A stretch of 64,000 nucleotides of DNA from Vibrio mangrovi (GCF_024346955.1 NZ_AP024883.1:1984001-2048000), one strand, 5' to 3'; counted from the first letter of the stretch, positions 40,966 through 50,499 are shown. Notes: generated by a model not told the origin, from the letters alone. Numbers and translations: made by a program.

Positions 40966-42798
40966 TTATTGTTTCAATGCCTGATATATATTTTCTGCCA
41001 GAGAACGACTGATCCCCGGCACTTTGGCGATTTCTTCAGCACTGGCCCGTTTCAGCTCCTGTAATCCTCCCATAAATTTCAGCAGAGCCTGACGACGTTT
41101 GGGACCGACACCTTCAATCCCTTCCAGTGCACTGGTTCGCCGGCTTTTCCCTCTCTTATTCCGGTGACCACTAATCGCATGATTATGACTTTCATCCCGG
41201 ATATGCTGAATCAAATGCAATGCCGGCGCATCACTGGCAAGGTGAAACTCATCGCCATCAACGGTCAGTAAAGTTTCAAGCCCGGGCTTACGGGTCACAC
41301 CTTTGGCAATTCCCATCAGTAGCGGACGCTTCGGCCAGTCATCCCAGTAACGGGAAACAATCTGATGAGCTCGTGATAATTGCCCTTTCCCACCATCAAT
41401 AAAGATGATGTCCGGAATCTTATCAACATCAATCTGTTTCGAATAACGCCGCTCAAGGACTTGTCCCATTGCTGCGTAGTCGTCTCCGCCGGTAATTCCG
41501 GTAATATTATAACGGCGGTATTCCTGCTTGACCGGACCTTCCTGATTGAATACCACGCAGGATGCAATCGTGCTTTCCCCCATAGTATGGGAGATATCGA
41601 AGCATTCCATGCGTTGAATCAGCTCCATTCCCAGCTCATCCTGAAGAGCCTTCACCCGCTGTAATATCGTCATCCGGTGGTTTTGCCGGGTCGACATTGC
41701 AGTCTGAGCATTGGTATTTGCCAGTTTCAGATATCGTCCGCGCACACCGGCTGGTTCGGTAAAAAACTGAACTTTCCGTCCGGACATTTCGGTCAGCAAA
41801 GTCTGAAAGACCTGAATATCTTCCAGTAATCCCCGGTTTACGATCACTTTTGTCGGCAGCGTCCGGGATTCATTATGAGAGAGATAATACTGCTTCAGAA
41901 AACTTTCAAATACCTCTTCATGTGTAGTATTGCCAGGAATTTTCGGGAAAAAACTCCGGCTTCCCAAAATTTTCCCCTGCCGAATCATCAGAACATGAAT
42001 ACATGCCAACCCATTTTCCTGAGCAAAGCCCAGAACATCAATATCATCGAGACTATCTGCCGCAACAAACTGCTGTTCCTGAACCCGCCGGATCGCCTGA
42101 ATCTGATCCCGGTATTTAGCAGCCTCTTCAAAGTGCAACGACTGACTGGCCGACTCCATTCGTTCAACCAGCATCGAAACAACCTGCTGATCTTTCCCGC
42201 GTAAAAACAGCCGGAGGTCATCAACCAGCTCCTGATAAGATTCATCTGAAACCAAGCCCGGAACACATGGACCGGCACAACGGCCAATCTGATACATCAG
42301 ACAGGGACGGGTCCGGTGTCCATAAACTGAATCTTCACATTGCCGGATCGGAAATATCTTCTGAATCAGATGCAAAGTTTCACGTACAGCGCCAGCATCA
42401 GGATAAGGACCGAAATACTCTCCCTTTCTCTTTTTGGCACCACGGAATACTGACACTCTGGGGTGCTTATGAGCACTGACAAAGATATAGGGATAAGACT
42501 TATCATCACGTAATAATACGTTGTATTTAGGCAGATATTGCTTGATGTAATTGTGCTCCAGAATCAATGCTTCTGTCTCGGTATGTGTTACCGTGACATC
42601 GATTCTGGCAATGTGACTGACTAACGCTTTGGTCTTTTCATTATCCAGTGTTTTACGAAAATAACTGGATAACCGCTTTTTGAGGTCTTTTGCTTTACCG
42701 ACATAAATGACTTCAGCCTCGGCGTTATACATTCGATAAACGCCGGGCTGAGTGGTGACTGTCGCTAAAAAAGAGGAGGAATCGAATGCCTGGGTCAC
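40966..42798 (-). CDS. uvrC: Excinuclease ABC subunit C
   Basis: 610 aa (610 in E. coli). The N-terminal GIY-YIG nuclease (QPGVYRMYNAEAEVIYVGKA) makes the 3' cut, the UVR motif (ASQSLHFEEAAKYRDQIQAI near residue 210) contacts UvrB, the RNase H-like domain makes the 5' cut (ECFDISHTMGESTIASCVVF near 395), and two helix-hairpin-helix units end the protein (IEGVGPKRRQALLKFMGG). Translation starts with GTG at 42798, overlapping the uvrY stop by one base (TAGTG), so the two genes are coupled. Confidence 0.97.
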   Translation of the reverse strand: MTQAFDSSSFLATVTTQPGVYRMYNAEAEVIYVGKAKDLKKRLSSYFRKTLDNEKTKALVSHIARIDVTVTHTETEALILEHNYIKQYLPKYNVLLRDDKSYPYIFVSAHKHPRVSVFRGAKKRKGEYFGPYPDAGAVRETLHLIQKIFPIRQCEDSVYGHRTRPCLMYQIGRCAGPCVPGLVSDESYQELVDDLRLFLRGKDQQVVSMLVERMESASQSLHFEEAAKYRDQIQAIRRVQEQQFVAADSLDDIDVLGFAQENGLACIHVLMIRQGKILGSRSFFPKIPGNTTHEEVFESFLKQYYLSHNESRTLPTKVIVNRGLLEDIQVFQTLLTEMSGRKVQFFTEPAGVRGRYLKLANTNAQTAMSTRQNHRMTILQRVKALQDELGMELIQRMECFDISHTMGESTIASCVVFNQEGPVKQEYRRYNITGITGGDDYAAMGQVLERRYSKQIDVDKIPDIIFIDGGKGQLSRAHQIVSRYWDDWPKRPLLMGIAKGVTRKPGLETLLTVDGDEFHLASDAPALHLIQHIRDESHNHAISGHRNKRGKSRRTSALEGIEGVGPKRRQALLKFMGGLQELKRASAEEIAKVPGISRSLAENIYQALKQ

Positions 42799-43442
42799 TA
42801 CAAAGTCTCAGTATCCAGCATTCCGTGTCGTATCGCTAGATGGGTCAACTCGACATCACCACTGATATCCAGCTTAGCAAATAGACGATAGCGATAACTG
42901 TTGACTGTTTTCGGACTCAAATTCAACTGCTCTGAAATATCAGTGACTTTCTGTCCTTTGGTGATCATCATCATGATCTGTAATTCCCGTTCCGATAAAT
43001 CGGCAAACGGATTTTCAGACGCAGGCGAAAACTGGCTCAATGCCATTTGCTGAGCAATTTCAGGAGAGATATAGCGCTGACCGCTATGCACAACCCGAAT
43101 TGCATTCACCATTTCATCCGGCCCTGCCCCTTTGGACAAATAACCGGCAGCACCTGCCTGCATCACTTTCGTCGGAAACGGATTTTCTGTATGCACAGTC
43201 AGAACAATGATACGAATATCCGGATTATAACGCAGTATCTTTTTCGTTGCTTCAAGGCCGCCGATTCCCGGCATATTCATATCCATCAAAACAACATCTG
43301 CATGATTACTACGGCACCATTTTACCGCTTGTTCACCGCTATCAGCTTCCCCTGCTACGCTCATGCCACGGACGTCTTCTATAATACGTCGAATCCCTGT
43401 GCGAACCAGCTCATGATCATCTACAAGGAATACGCTAATCAA
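42798..43442 (-). CDS. uvrY: Response regulator UvrY/VarA (GacA family)
   Basis: 214 aa: receiver domain (VFLVDDHELVRTGIRRIIED, phospho-acceptor aspartate in VVLMDMNMPGIGG, lysine in AGYLSKGAGPDE) and a LuxR-type helix-turn-helix (LSERELQIMMMITKGQKVTD). It is the partner of the BarA/VarS hybrid kinase and drives the CsrB-type small RNAs that control CsrA; the Vibrio name is VarA. The start codon is TTG (43442), with GGAG eight bases upstream; the protein start MISVFLVDDH aligns with E. coli UvrY. It leads the operon uvrY-uvrC-pgsA. Confidence 0.95.
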   Translation of the reverse strand: MISVFLVDDHELVRTGIRRIIEDVRGMSVAGEADSGEQAVKWCRSNHADVVLMDMNMPGIGGLEATKKILRYNPDIRIIVLTVHTENPFPTKVMQAGAAGYLSKGAGPDEMVNAIRVVHSGQRYISPEIAQQMALSQFSPASENPFADLSERELQIMMMITKGQKVTDISEQLNLSPKTVNSYRYRLFAKLDISGDVELTHLAIRHGMLDTETL

Positions 43443-43989
43443 ACCTGTATCTCCACAATCAATTGGTTCAACACCATCGGGCTGACTTTATATCGTCACT
43501 ACCCAAACCTTAACTATCCCCTGACTATGAGCCCAAACAGCCACTTTGGCAAGTATTTCTTTGCCTCTCCGGGCCCGATATCAAACCGATCCCAAGATCT
43601 TGTTTCTGCAATAATACCTGTCTCAAAGACAAGATCCGAATCACTAACTGTACGGTCATCGGTATCGTGATACTACCATTGGTAAAAACCCGGGTAACAT
43701 GACCAATACTCAAAAAAATACGCCTTGAACGGGTAACTTTAACAGTCCCCCCTCCTGGCGCATAAATCCAATTCAATAACACCGAATTTTCAGGGAATAT
43801 AATCCTTGTTTACGTTACTTACGGATCTAAATGTCGCATTAGGAGCCAGCAAATACACACTTGCCATGCATCAACACATGCGAAGCAGATTAATCTGCTT
43901 TCTTGTTGAACCGATGAATCACTCCAGCCACATTTACATTCCGTTTGTTTCGTATTCAATCCATATGCATCATGGTAAACTACACCCGA
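43443..43989. other. Intergenic region upstream of uvrY
   Basis: About 545 bp. It should contain the uvrY promoter. Open frames at 43525-43782 (minus) and 43806-44027 (plus) have no ribosome binding site and odd composition, so I leave them out. I see no RNA gene. A decayed gene cannot be excluded. Confidence 0.4.
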
Positions 43990-44286
43990 CTACAGATCAC
44001 GCATCAAAACCTCATAAACCTCATTAGCTTCTTCAATCAAATGATTCAGCTCTCTGGCATCATTGTCAGACAACATAATCTGCCATGGTGAAGATGAGTG
44101 ATCGTTCCCGGTCAGTTTTGTAGTTCTACCAGTCTTCTCAAAATGGATATCTTCAAAGGCGGAATGATAACACGCTTGGCACGAGTTCAACTCGACATCG
44201 ATATGACCGACCGGGTTGACCTGTACATGAGCGTGATCTCTGTTTCCGCGATGTACTAATAAGTAATCTCTGTGCACAGTGATCAT
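43990..44286 (-). CDS. Conserved-looking hypothetical protein, 98 aa
   Basis: The ATG at 44286 has GGAGG five bases upstream, strong support for translation. The product starts MITVHRDYLLVHRGNRDHAH and has a C-terminal acidic helix (DARELNHLIEEANEVYEVLM). One CxxC pair with neighbouring histidine (NSCQACYHSAF near residue 35) could bind metal, but there is only one pair. No signal or membrane segment. It is divergent from polB with 150 bp between the starts. I do not recognise a family. Confidence 0.7.
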   Translation of the reverse strand: MITVHRDYLLVHRGNRDHAHVQVNPVGHIDVELNSCQACYHSAFEDIHFEKTGRTTKLTGNDHSSSPWQIMLSDNDARELNHLIEEANEVYEVLMRDL

Positions 44287-44436
44287 GCGACCCTCCAGAC
44301 ATGCTTATACCAGACATCCTTATATAGTGTAGAATACGCTCTGGACTTTACCGATAAAACTATAATGAAGATTGATCTGGATTAGATTAATTGATGAAAT
44401 TATCGTGAACATAAATAACAAAATGAGTAACCAAGC

Positions 44437-46812
44437 TTGACACTCCGGAAAGGTTTTCTGCTGACCCGCCATGCACGGGATATCAATGGCACAACACAGA
44501 TTGAACTTTGGGCTTCAACCCCTGAAGGGCCAACCCAGATTTTAATCCATCATGAAAAGCCCGTCTGCTTTATCCCGACAGCTAAAACCAAATATATGAC
44601 CCGGAAATTCAGTCAGATGGAAATGTCTGTCGACTTAAAGCCATTGCCCCTCAAAAGTTTTTTTCACGAACCCCTGACAGCCTGCTACTGTCAGACGCTA
44701 CAGGAAAGCAAACATATTCATGAAGTCTGTCATCAGGAAGACGTAGAAGTTCTGGAAGGCGATATCAAACTAGCCGAACGTTACCTGATGGAGCGTTTTA
44801 TCCGGGGGAGTTTTGAATTTACCGGCCACATGACAACTCAGGGCAATGTCACCATCGTTCAGGACGCAAAGTGTCGCCGGGGAGAATATTTACCTACACT
44901 CAAAGTTGTTTCCCTGGATTTGGAATGCTCTGAAAAGGGAGAACTTTACTCCGTCGGTCTGGACAGCAATATGGACTCCCGAGTCATTATGGTCGGTTCT
45001 CCCCAGCAGACAGACAATGAGCATGCCCCTGTCATCCAGTGGGTGGAAAACGAACGGGCACTTCTGCTGGCTCTGGTTTCCTGGTTCCACACTTATGATC
45101 CGGATATTATTATCGGCTGGAACGTCATTGATTTCGATTTTCGTCTGTTACACCGCAGGGCCGATAAACATCAACTCAGACTTATGCTGGGACGAAACAG
45201 CCAAAGCAGTTATTTCAGGACATCCAGCCAGTCTCAACAGGGATTTGTAACCATTCCCGGTCGTGTCGTCCTCAATGGTATCGATACATTAAAAACCGCG
45301 ACTTATCAGTTTCCTTCCTGGTCACTGGAATCCGTTTCGCAAACCCTGCTTAATGAAGGAAAAGCCATCCATCAGGTTCACGATCGAATGGATGAAATCA
45401 ATGCAATGTTTCATCACGATAAAGTCCGGCTGGCAATCTATAACCTCAAGGATTGCCAGCTAGTCAACCGAATTTTTGCTCATACTCACCTGCTCGATTT
45501 TGTCATTCAGCGTGCTCGGCTGACCGGGATTGAGCTGGATCGGCTCGGAGGTTCAGTGGCCTCATTCACCAATCTTTATCTGCCACAGCTACACCGCGCC
45601 GGTTATGTTGCCCCGAACCTGAGTTCAGCGCACTGGCAGGCCAGCCCGGGCGGATATGTAATGGATTCGATCCCGAATCTCTATGATTCAGTACTCGTTC
45701 TGGACTTTAAAAGTCTTTATCCCTCAATCATCCGCTCTTTTCTGATTGATCCGTTAGGGCTGATAGAAGGATTAAAGCAGGAAGTCGGCCCGGAAGCACA
45801 TCAGGCCGTTCCCGGATTTCGTGGCGGTCAGTTCCACCGTACCAAACATTTTCTGCCCCAAATGATCGAAACACTTTGGGCTGCCAGAGATGAGGCCAAA
45901 AAAAATAACGAAAAAGCGTTTTCTCAGGCTATCAAAATTATCATGAATTCATTTTATGGCGTTCTGGGTTCAGCTGGCTGCCGTTTTTTTGATACCCGAC
46001 TGGCATCCAGCATTACAATGCGTGGCCATGAGATTATGAAACAAACCAGAACGCTGATTGAAGAACAGGGCTATCAGGTAATTTACGGCGACACAGATTC
46101 AACATTTGTCTCATTAGGAAAATCTTATCAGGCCGATGAAGCCGACCACATTGGCCGTCAGTTAGTGGCGCAGATCAATCAATGGTGGGACAATCACCTG
46201 AGGGAAACTTATCACCTGAATAGCTTTCTCGAAATCGAATATGAGACACACTATACCAAGTTCTTCATGCCAACAATCCGGGGCGCCGATACCGGTTCGA
46301 AAAAACGTTATGCGGGCCTGATCCAGACTTCAGACGGAGAACAGCTTATCTTTAAAGGACTGGAAAGTGCCCGAACCGACTGGACCACTCTGGCACAACG
46401 CTTTCAACAGCAGCTCTATCTGCGAATCTTTCATGGAGAGAATCCCTGCGACTATATCCGGGAGTTTGTTGAAGCAACGCTTGACGGCCAATATGATCAG
46501 GAACTGATTTACCGGAAACGGCTCCGTCGAAAACTCCACGAGTATCAGAAAAATATACCACCTCAGGTCCGTGCAGCCCGGATGGCAGATGAAATCAATC
46601 AGAAACGGGGTAAACCACTGCAATATCAGAATAAAGGGACAATTGAATATGTGATCACGCTGAACGGCCCCGAACCGGTTGCTTATCAGGCCAGTAAACT
46701 GGACTATCAGCATTACATCGACAAACAACTCAGACCGATTGCCGATGCGATTCTTCCTTTTATCGGCTATCAGTTTGATGACCTGACAAAACCGCAGTTG
46801 GGGCTCTTCTGA
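44437..46812 (+). CDS. polB: DNA polymerase II
   Basis: 791 aa (783 in E. coli), family B. The proofreading domain carries VVSLDLECSEKGELYSVG near residue 155 (DxE) and IIGWNVIDFDFRLLHRRAD near 225; the polymerase motifs are LVLDFKSLYPSIIR (A, near 425), IKIIMNSFYGVLGSAG (B, near 500) and VIYGDTDSTF (C, near 545). It acts in replication restart and lesion bypass. The only possible start in frame is a TTG at 44437, giving MTLRKGFLLTRHARD, which aligns with E. coli PolB (GFILTRHWRD). A five-codon frame ATG...TGA (44423-44440) overlaps this TTG. No LexA box is visible upstream, unlike E. coli. Confidence 0.95.
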   Translation: MTLRKGFLLTRHARDINGTTQIELWASTPEGPTQILIHHEKPVCFIPTAKTKYMTRKFSQMEMSVDLKPLPLKSFFHEPLTACYCQTLQESKHIHEVCHQEDVEVLEGDIKLAERYLMERFIRGSFEFTGHMTTQGNVTIVQDAKCRRGEYLPTLKVVSLDLECSEKGELYSVGLDSNMDSRVIMVGSPQQTDNEHAPVIQWVENERALLLALVSWFHTYDPDIIIGWNVIDFDFRLLHRRADKHQLRLMLGRNSQSSYFRTSSQSQQGFVTIPGRVVLNGIDTLKTATYQFPSWSLESVSQTLLNEGKAIHQVHDRMDEINAMFHHDKVRLAIYNLKDCQLVNRIFAHTHLLDFVIQRARLTGIELDRLGGSVASFTNLYLPQLHRAGYVAPNLSSAHWQASPGGYVMDSIPNLYDSVLVLDFKSLYPSIIRSFLIDPLGLIEGLKQEVGPEAHQAVPGFRGGQFHRTKHFLPQMIETLWAARDEAKKNNEKAFSQAIKIIMNSFYGVLGSAGCRFFDTRLASSITMRGHEIMKQTRTLIEEQGYQVIYGDTDSTFVSLGKSYQADEADHIGRQLVAQINQWWDNHLRETYHLNSFLEIEYETHYTKFFMPTIRGADTGSKKRYAGLIQTSDGEQLIFKGLESARTDWTTLAQRFQQQLYLRIFHGENPCDYIREFVEATLDGQYDQELIYRKRLRRKLHEYQKNIPPQVRAARMADEINQKRGKPLQYQNKGTIEYVITLNGPEPVAYQASKLDYQHYIDKQLRPIADAILPFIGYQFDDLTKPQLGLF

Positions 46813-46830
46813 TCATACAGATTAGACTTG

Positions 46831-47601
46831 TTACCCGATACGGAACTCGGTTTTCTGATACTGTTTCACCAACCAGTGACCATAATCGTCTAACAAGCCG
46901 ATGACTGAGCGTTTCGGGATAACCCGCCGGGTCTTCAGTAAAATACCCAACCGTTCAACATCGGTCTTCTTTTCCGGATGATACTGCAAAAACTGCTCAC
47001 CGCACGTAAGCGGGTCATCAATCCACTGTTTATCTTTGTACATCACCAGAGAGTAGCTGGCCCGCAGTAGTTTTTTGGCAATATTCTGCTGAGCTTTCAC
47101 CTGTTCATCCGGCGCTTTAGATTTAGCAATTTTATCCCGGTAGTAACTCACCCAGTCTGCAACATCCATATTCCAGAATTTGGCGATCTCCCAACTGGGT
47201 TCATAATAACCAAAACACTCCGCCAGATCCGGACCATAAATACAAACCGCACAGTGGCGGAGCAGAAATCCCCACGAGAAAAGACTGTCCAGAGAAGCCA
47301 CCTCTTCTACCAAAGCAGTTTCAATCGAAACATCGGTAACAAAGGGGTAATCTTTTTTAAAACGCCAGCGTAATGTATTGAAAATCGTCGTTTTCTGACT
47401 ATCGAAAGCACTGTGGGTCACCACAATAACATCCAGATTCGAATGCCCTGGACGAGCAGTTTTTCGTGCCACGCTGCCATACACATAAACGCTGTGTAAA
47501 TTATCTTTCAGGCCAGCCTTCAGATAAGCAACGAGAGAACGGATAACCGGCTGATACTGCTGCTGAAAAGGAATGTTCGGATCAATCACTGGTAATTGCA
47601 T
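46831..47601 (-). CDS. Nucleotidyltransferase-fold protein with altered catalytic motif
   Basis: 256 aa. VYVYGSVARKTARPGHSNLD near residue 40 is the GSxAR...DxD signature of pol-beta-type nucleotidyltransferases, except that the first aspartate is asparagine (SNLDV where SDLDL is usual). A possible third acidic residue is in VTDVSIE near 92. The C-terminal two thirds are helical (NIAKKLLRASYSLVMYKDKQ), like the substrate-binding half of aminoglycoside adenylyltransferase-like proteins. It is convergent with polB. Activity is doubtful because of the Asp-to-Asn change; the substrate is unknown. Confidence 0.75.
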   Translation of the reverse strand: MQLPVIDPNIPFQQQYQPVIRSLVAYLKAGLKDNLHSVYVYGSVARKTARPGHSNLDVIVVTHSAFDSQKTTIFNTLRWRFKKDYPFVTDVSIETALVEEVASLDSLFSWGFLLRHCAVCIYGPDLAECFGYYEPSWEIAKFWNMDVADWVSYYRDKIAKSKAPDEQVKAQQNIAKKLLRASYSLVMYKDKQWIDDPLTCGEQFLQYHPEKKTDVERLGILLKTRRVIPKRSVIGLLDDYGHWLVKQYQKTEFRIG

Positions 47602-47896
47602 AACCGGAATTTGTAAACATATAAGACTCAGAATAAATGCCTAAAACCCCGCTATCATACACGAACCAGTGCTGTAAAAGATACTGTCATTCAATCACTG
47701 GTTTACCCTCAGATCTTGCCATAAAATTCCCCCTTAATTATCAGTGACACATACAGCCACTCCTCTTCAGATAACCAGAGACTGACGTTTTCTGCCAAAA
47801 GAAGACAACAAGAGATGATCAACACGATTGAGTCGGTATATAATCGGCTTTTCTCAAAACAATCTATGTTCAAAACAATCCATGTAAGGAAAAGCA

Positions 47897-48463
47897 ATGC
47901 CGAAGGCAAGTGATATTAAAAAAGGCTTTGTCGTCGATACCAATGGCAAAATGCTATTGGTTAAAGATATTGAAATTACCACACCCGGTGGCCGCGGGGG
48001 AGCAAAAATCTATAAGTTTCGCTGCACCGATTTAACAACCGGTGCCCGGGTCGATGAACGATTCAAATCTGATGATGTTATGGAAACCGTTGATATGACC
48101 AAACGTCCGGTCAGTTTCTCATACGTTGATGGTGACGAATATATCTTCATGGATACCGAAGACTTTACTCAGTACACCTTTAAACAAGCAGACATCGCTG
48201 ACGAATTGTTATTCATTAATGAAGAAACTCAGGGAATATATGTAGTACTGGTCAATGGTAAAGTCGTTGCGTTAGATCTGCCTGCCTCAGTCGAGCTGGT
48301 AATTGAAGAAACGGATCCTTCGATAAAAGGAGCTTCAGCATCAGCAAGAACTAAGCCTGCCCGCTTTGCAACAGGTCTGGTTGTACAGGTACCTGAATAT
48401 ATCGCAACGGGTGATCGCGTCGTGGTAAACACGACTGAACGTAAATTCATGAACCGGGCATAA
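47897..48463 (+). CDS. efpL: Elongation factor P-like protein EfpL (YeiP)
   Basis: 188 aa, three beta-barrel domains. MPKASDIKKGFVVDTNGKML and the C-terminal GASASARTKPARFATGLVVQ are EfpL signatures. The loop that carries the modified lysine in EF-P reads TTPGGRGGAK, with arginine at position 33 as in E. coli EfpL, so no modification is expected. It relieves ribosome stalling at prolines and some other motifs. AAGGA lies before the ATG. yciU follows 5 bp after the stop. Confidence 0.95.
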   Translation: MPKASDIKKGFVVDTNGKMLLVKDIEITTPGGRGGAKIYKFRCTDLTTGARVDERFKSDDVMETVDMTKRPVSFSYVDGDEYIFMDTEDFTQYTFKQADIADELLFINEETQGIYVVLVNGKVVALDLPASVELVIEETDPSIKGASASARTKPARFATGLVVQVPEYIATGDRVVVNTTERKFMNRA

Positions 48464-48468
48464 TTCGG

Positions 48469-48789
48469 ATGGACCAACTCATTTCTTACGATGACGCCAT
48501 TGATACGGCATACGACATTTTTCTGGAAATGGCTCCGGATAACCTCGAACCTGCAGATATCATTCTGTTTACGACGCAGTTTGATGATCGTGGTGCAGCA
48601 GAGCTGGTTGACGTTGCGGATGACTGGGCCGGACAAGTCGGCTTCGATGTCGATAAAGAAACTTATGCAGAAGTTCATATCGGGCTGGTCAACGAAGAGA
48701 ATGATACGTTGGACGACATTTTTGCCCGGATGCTGATTAGCCGTGATCCTCAACAGAAATTCTGTCATATATTCTGGAAAAGAGACTAG
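48469..48789 (+). CDS. yciU: HI1450-family dsDNA-mimic protein (YciU)
   Basis: 106 aa, very acidic. YDIFLEMAPDNLEPADIILF and VHIGLVNEENDTLDDIFARM align with E. coli YciU/HI1450, whose surface copies the charge of DNA and which is thought to bind HU-type proteins. It begins 5 bp after efpL and probably shares its mRNA; a strong terminator follows at 48833. Confidence 0.92.
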   Translation: MDQLISYDDAIDTAYDIFLEMAPDNLEPADIILFTTQFDDRGAAELVDVADDWAGQVGFDVDKETYAEVHIGLVNEENDTLDDIFARMLISRDPQQKFCHIFWKRD

Positions 48790-48832
48790 AACGAACTGAC
48801 CGATCATTGCATTTCAGTAAACTGACCATGTA

Positions 48833-48873
48833 AAGTCACTGTTTTCTGGCTGAGAAACAGTGACTTCTTTTTT
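48833..48873 (+). terminator. Intrinsic terminator of efpL-yciU
   Basis: AAGTCACTGTTT (48833-48844) pairs perfectly with AAACAGTGACTT (48855-48866), followed by CTTTTTTTG. Confidence 0.92.
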
Positions 48874-49150
48874 GAGTTCTGCTCGCCAGTCTTGTAATGC
48901 CACATAAACAACAGCACGAATATTGCGTAAATTAAACCGTAATAAGACTCAAACTCCCTAAACGTATCATTGCCTGAAAACTTATTGCAAAATCAGTAAC
49001 ATTGACAAAATATTGACACTTCTTCACTGACAAACTACACTACCTGCCGATAGATTCGTGTGGCCTGTATTCCAGCTTTTGACTGGATAGACCATTTATT
49101 GATTAATATCCTATATAATTCCTGCCAGTTTTGACTGTTTATTATAAAAT
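48874..49150 (+). other. Upstream region of the DUF3581 gene
   Basis: About 275 bp after the efpL-yciU terminator (about 360 bp without a gene in all). AT-rich text such as TATATAATTC near 49110-49120 may be the promoter of the next gene, which starts at 49151. I see no gene or RNA in it. Confidence 0.45.
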
Positions 49151-49879
49151 ATGTTTCTAACACCTTATTTCTCAAGCAATAACCATCAGTTTCAGTTTAC
49201 ACGCCAGCAAGCAAGCCACTTCGCCAAAAAGGTTGCCGGTGATTTTAATCCTATTCACAATGAGGACAGCAAGCGTTTTTGCGTTCCTGGTGACTTACTT
49301 TTTGCGGTACTTCTGAAAAAAGAAGGTATTAGTCAGAAAATGAGGTTTCAGTTTTCCGGAATGGTTGGCGATGGTACACCACTCCATATTGAAAATACGC
49401 AAGGCCAGGAAAGTGCCGTTGTTGACGAAAACGGCAAAGAATATCTCCATATGAACCGTGATGGAGACGTTAGTCATAACGAGGCATTTATCGAGCACTT
49501 TGTGACCAGCTATGCCCGTTTTTCCGGGATGAACTTCCCACATGTTCTTGTCCCTCTGATGAAAGACAAAGAGGTGATGATTAACTGTGAACGCCCACTG
49601 GTGATGTATGAGAGTATGGAAGTAGAATTTACTCATCTCGATCTGACTCATCCGGAAGTCGATCTCAGTCATACAACCTTTGATGTCGATGGAAAACGCG
49701 GTCAGGTTACTCTGTATTTTAATTTCAGAGATAACGATCAGATTGTTGGCCGTGGAACCAAACGATTGGTGGTCAGCGGATTACGCCCTTATGATAACAG
49801 CGCAATCGAAAATCTGGTTGACCGGTTCCATGAACTCAAAAATGCATTTCAGGAACAACTGGCTGGAGAAGCGGCCTGA
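49151..49879 (+). CDS. DUF3581 family protein
   Basis: 242 aa. FTRQQASHFAKKVAGDFNPI with HNED near residue 35 resembles the hydratase motif of MaoC-like hot-dog proteins, and the length and composition match DUF3581, found in marine gamma-proteobacteria. It is soluble with no signal peptide. A CoA-ester hydratase-type activity can only be guessed from the motif. Monocistronic; a terminator follows at 49924. Confidence 0.8.
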   Translation: MFLTPYFSSNNHQFQFTRQQASHFAKKVAGDFNPIHNEDSKRFCVPGDLLFAVLLKKEGISQKMRFQFSGMVGDGTPLHIENTQGQESAVVDENGKEYLHMNRDGDVSHNEAFIEHFVTSYARFSGMNFPHVLVPLMKDKEVMINCERPLVMYESMEVEFTHLDLTHPEVDLSHTTFDVDGKRGQVTLYFNFRDNDQIVGRGTKRLVVSGLRPYDNSAIENLVDRFHELKNAFQEQLAGEAA

Positions 49880-49920
49880 GCCCATTTGTATAAAGTCTGA
49901 GTCGGCAACAACACTTATTC

Positions 49921-49960
49921 ATAAAAAACCGCTGTTTATTTTATACAGCGGTTTTTATTT
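49921..49960. terminator. Bidirectional terminator between the DUF3581 gene and the ICMT-like gene
   Basis: AAAAACCGCTGT (49924-49935) pairs perfectly with ACAGCGGTTTTT (49945-49956); A- and T-tracts flank both sides, so it can serve both convergent genes. Confidence 0.9.
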
Positions 49961-49973
49961 ACTGGTCAGAACG

Positions 49974-50438
49974 TTATATCCAGCGTCGGACTTGTCTCTG
50001 ATAATCCCGATATTGCTCCCCGAATCGAACAGACAATGCCCGTTCTTCGGGAATAATCTGAAAATAGGTCATATAGGCAACAAACCCCACAGCACACAGA
50101 ATTCCAATCAGATTTCCAAGCCAGTACACATCAGCAATCAAAATAAGCAACAGTCCCAGATACATAGGATTGCGGGATACCCGGAACACACCATGCGTAA
50201 CCATCCTTGCAGCCAGCTCCGGGTTCACCGGATTCACCGTGGTTTTCACACGATAAAATGTCAGTAAAGCAAACAATCCCAGATAGGCAGAAAACATCAG
50301 ACAAACTGCGGCAACCAGCCATTTGAAAGGTAACTCAACCGATGTCCCGGGGAACAACCAGCTACATAAGTGGATCAGAATGATTGCAGCAATAAATACG
50401 AATACAGGCGGAACCTTCAATGCTAAACGGTATTTCAT
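49974..50438 (-). CDS. Isoprenylcysteine carboxyl methyltransferase-like membrane protein
   Basis: 154 aa from the ATG at 50438 (GGAG six bases upstream). The reading frame continues 41 codons further, into ydiJ, without support. It has about four membrane helices and the C-terminal ICMT/PEMT motif THGVFRVSRNPMYLGLLLIL, then IPEEERALSVRFGEQYRDYQ-type text (IIPEERALSVRFGEQY). This fold methylates small lipophilic substrates with SAM at the membrane. In bacteria its substrates are mostly unknown. It follows ydiJ on the same strand with a 61-bp gap. Confidence 0.85.
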   Translation of the reverse strand: MKYRLALKVPPVFVFIAAIILIHLCSWLFPGTSVELPFKWLVAAVCLMFSAYLGLFALLTFYRVKTTVNPVNPELAARMVTHGVFRVSRNPMYLGLLLILIADVYWLGNLIGILCAVGFVAYMTYFQIIPEERALSVRFGEQYRDYQRQVRRWI

Positions 50439-50499
50439 GATTATCTCCACACTACGGCAGAGGGCTCGCGATACAGACAGCGAGCCCATCAGAATGGCA

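Noticed and set aside
43525..43782. 85-codon minus-strand frame upstream of uvrY
   Set aside because: Low-quality composition, no ribosome binding site, lies where the uvrY promoter should be.
44286..44436. LexA box before polB, by analogy with E. coli
   Set aside because: No CTG-N10-CAG palindrome could be found in the 150-bp divergent region.
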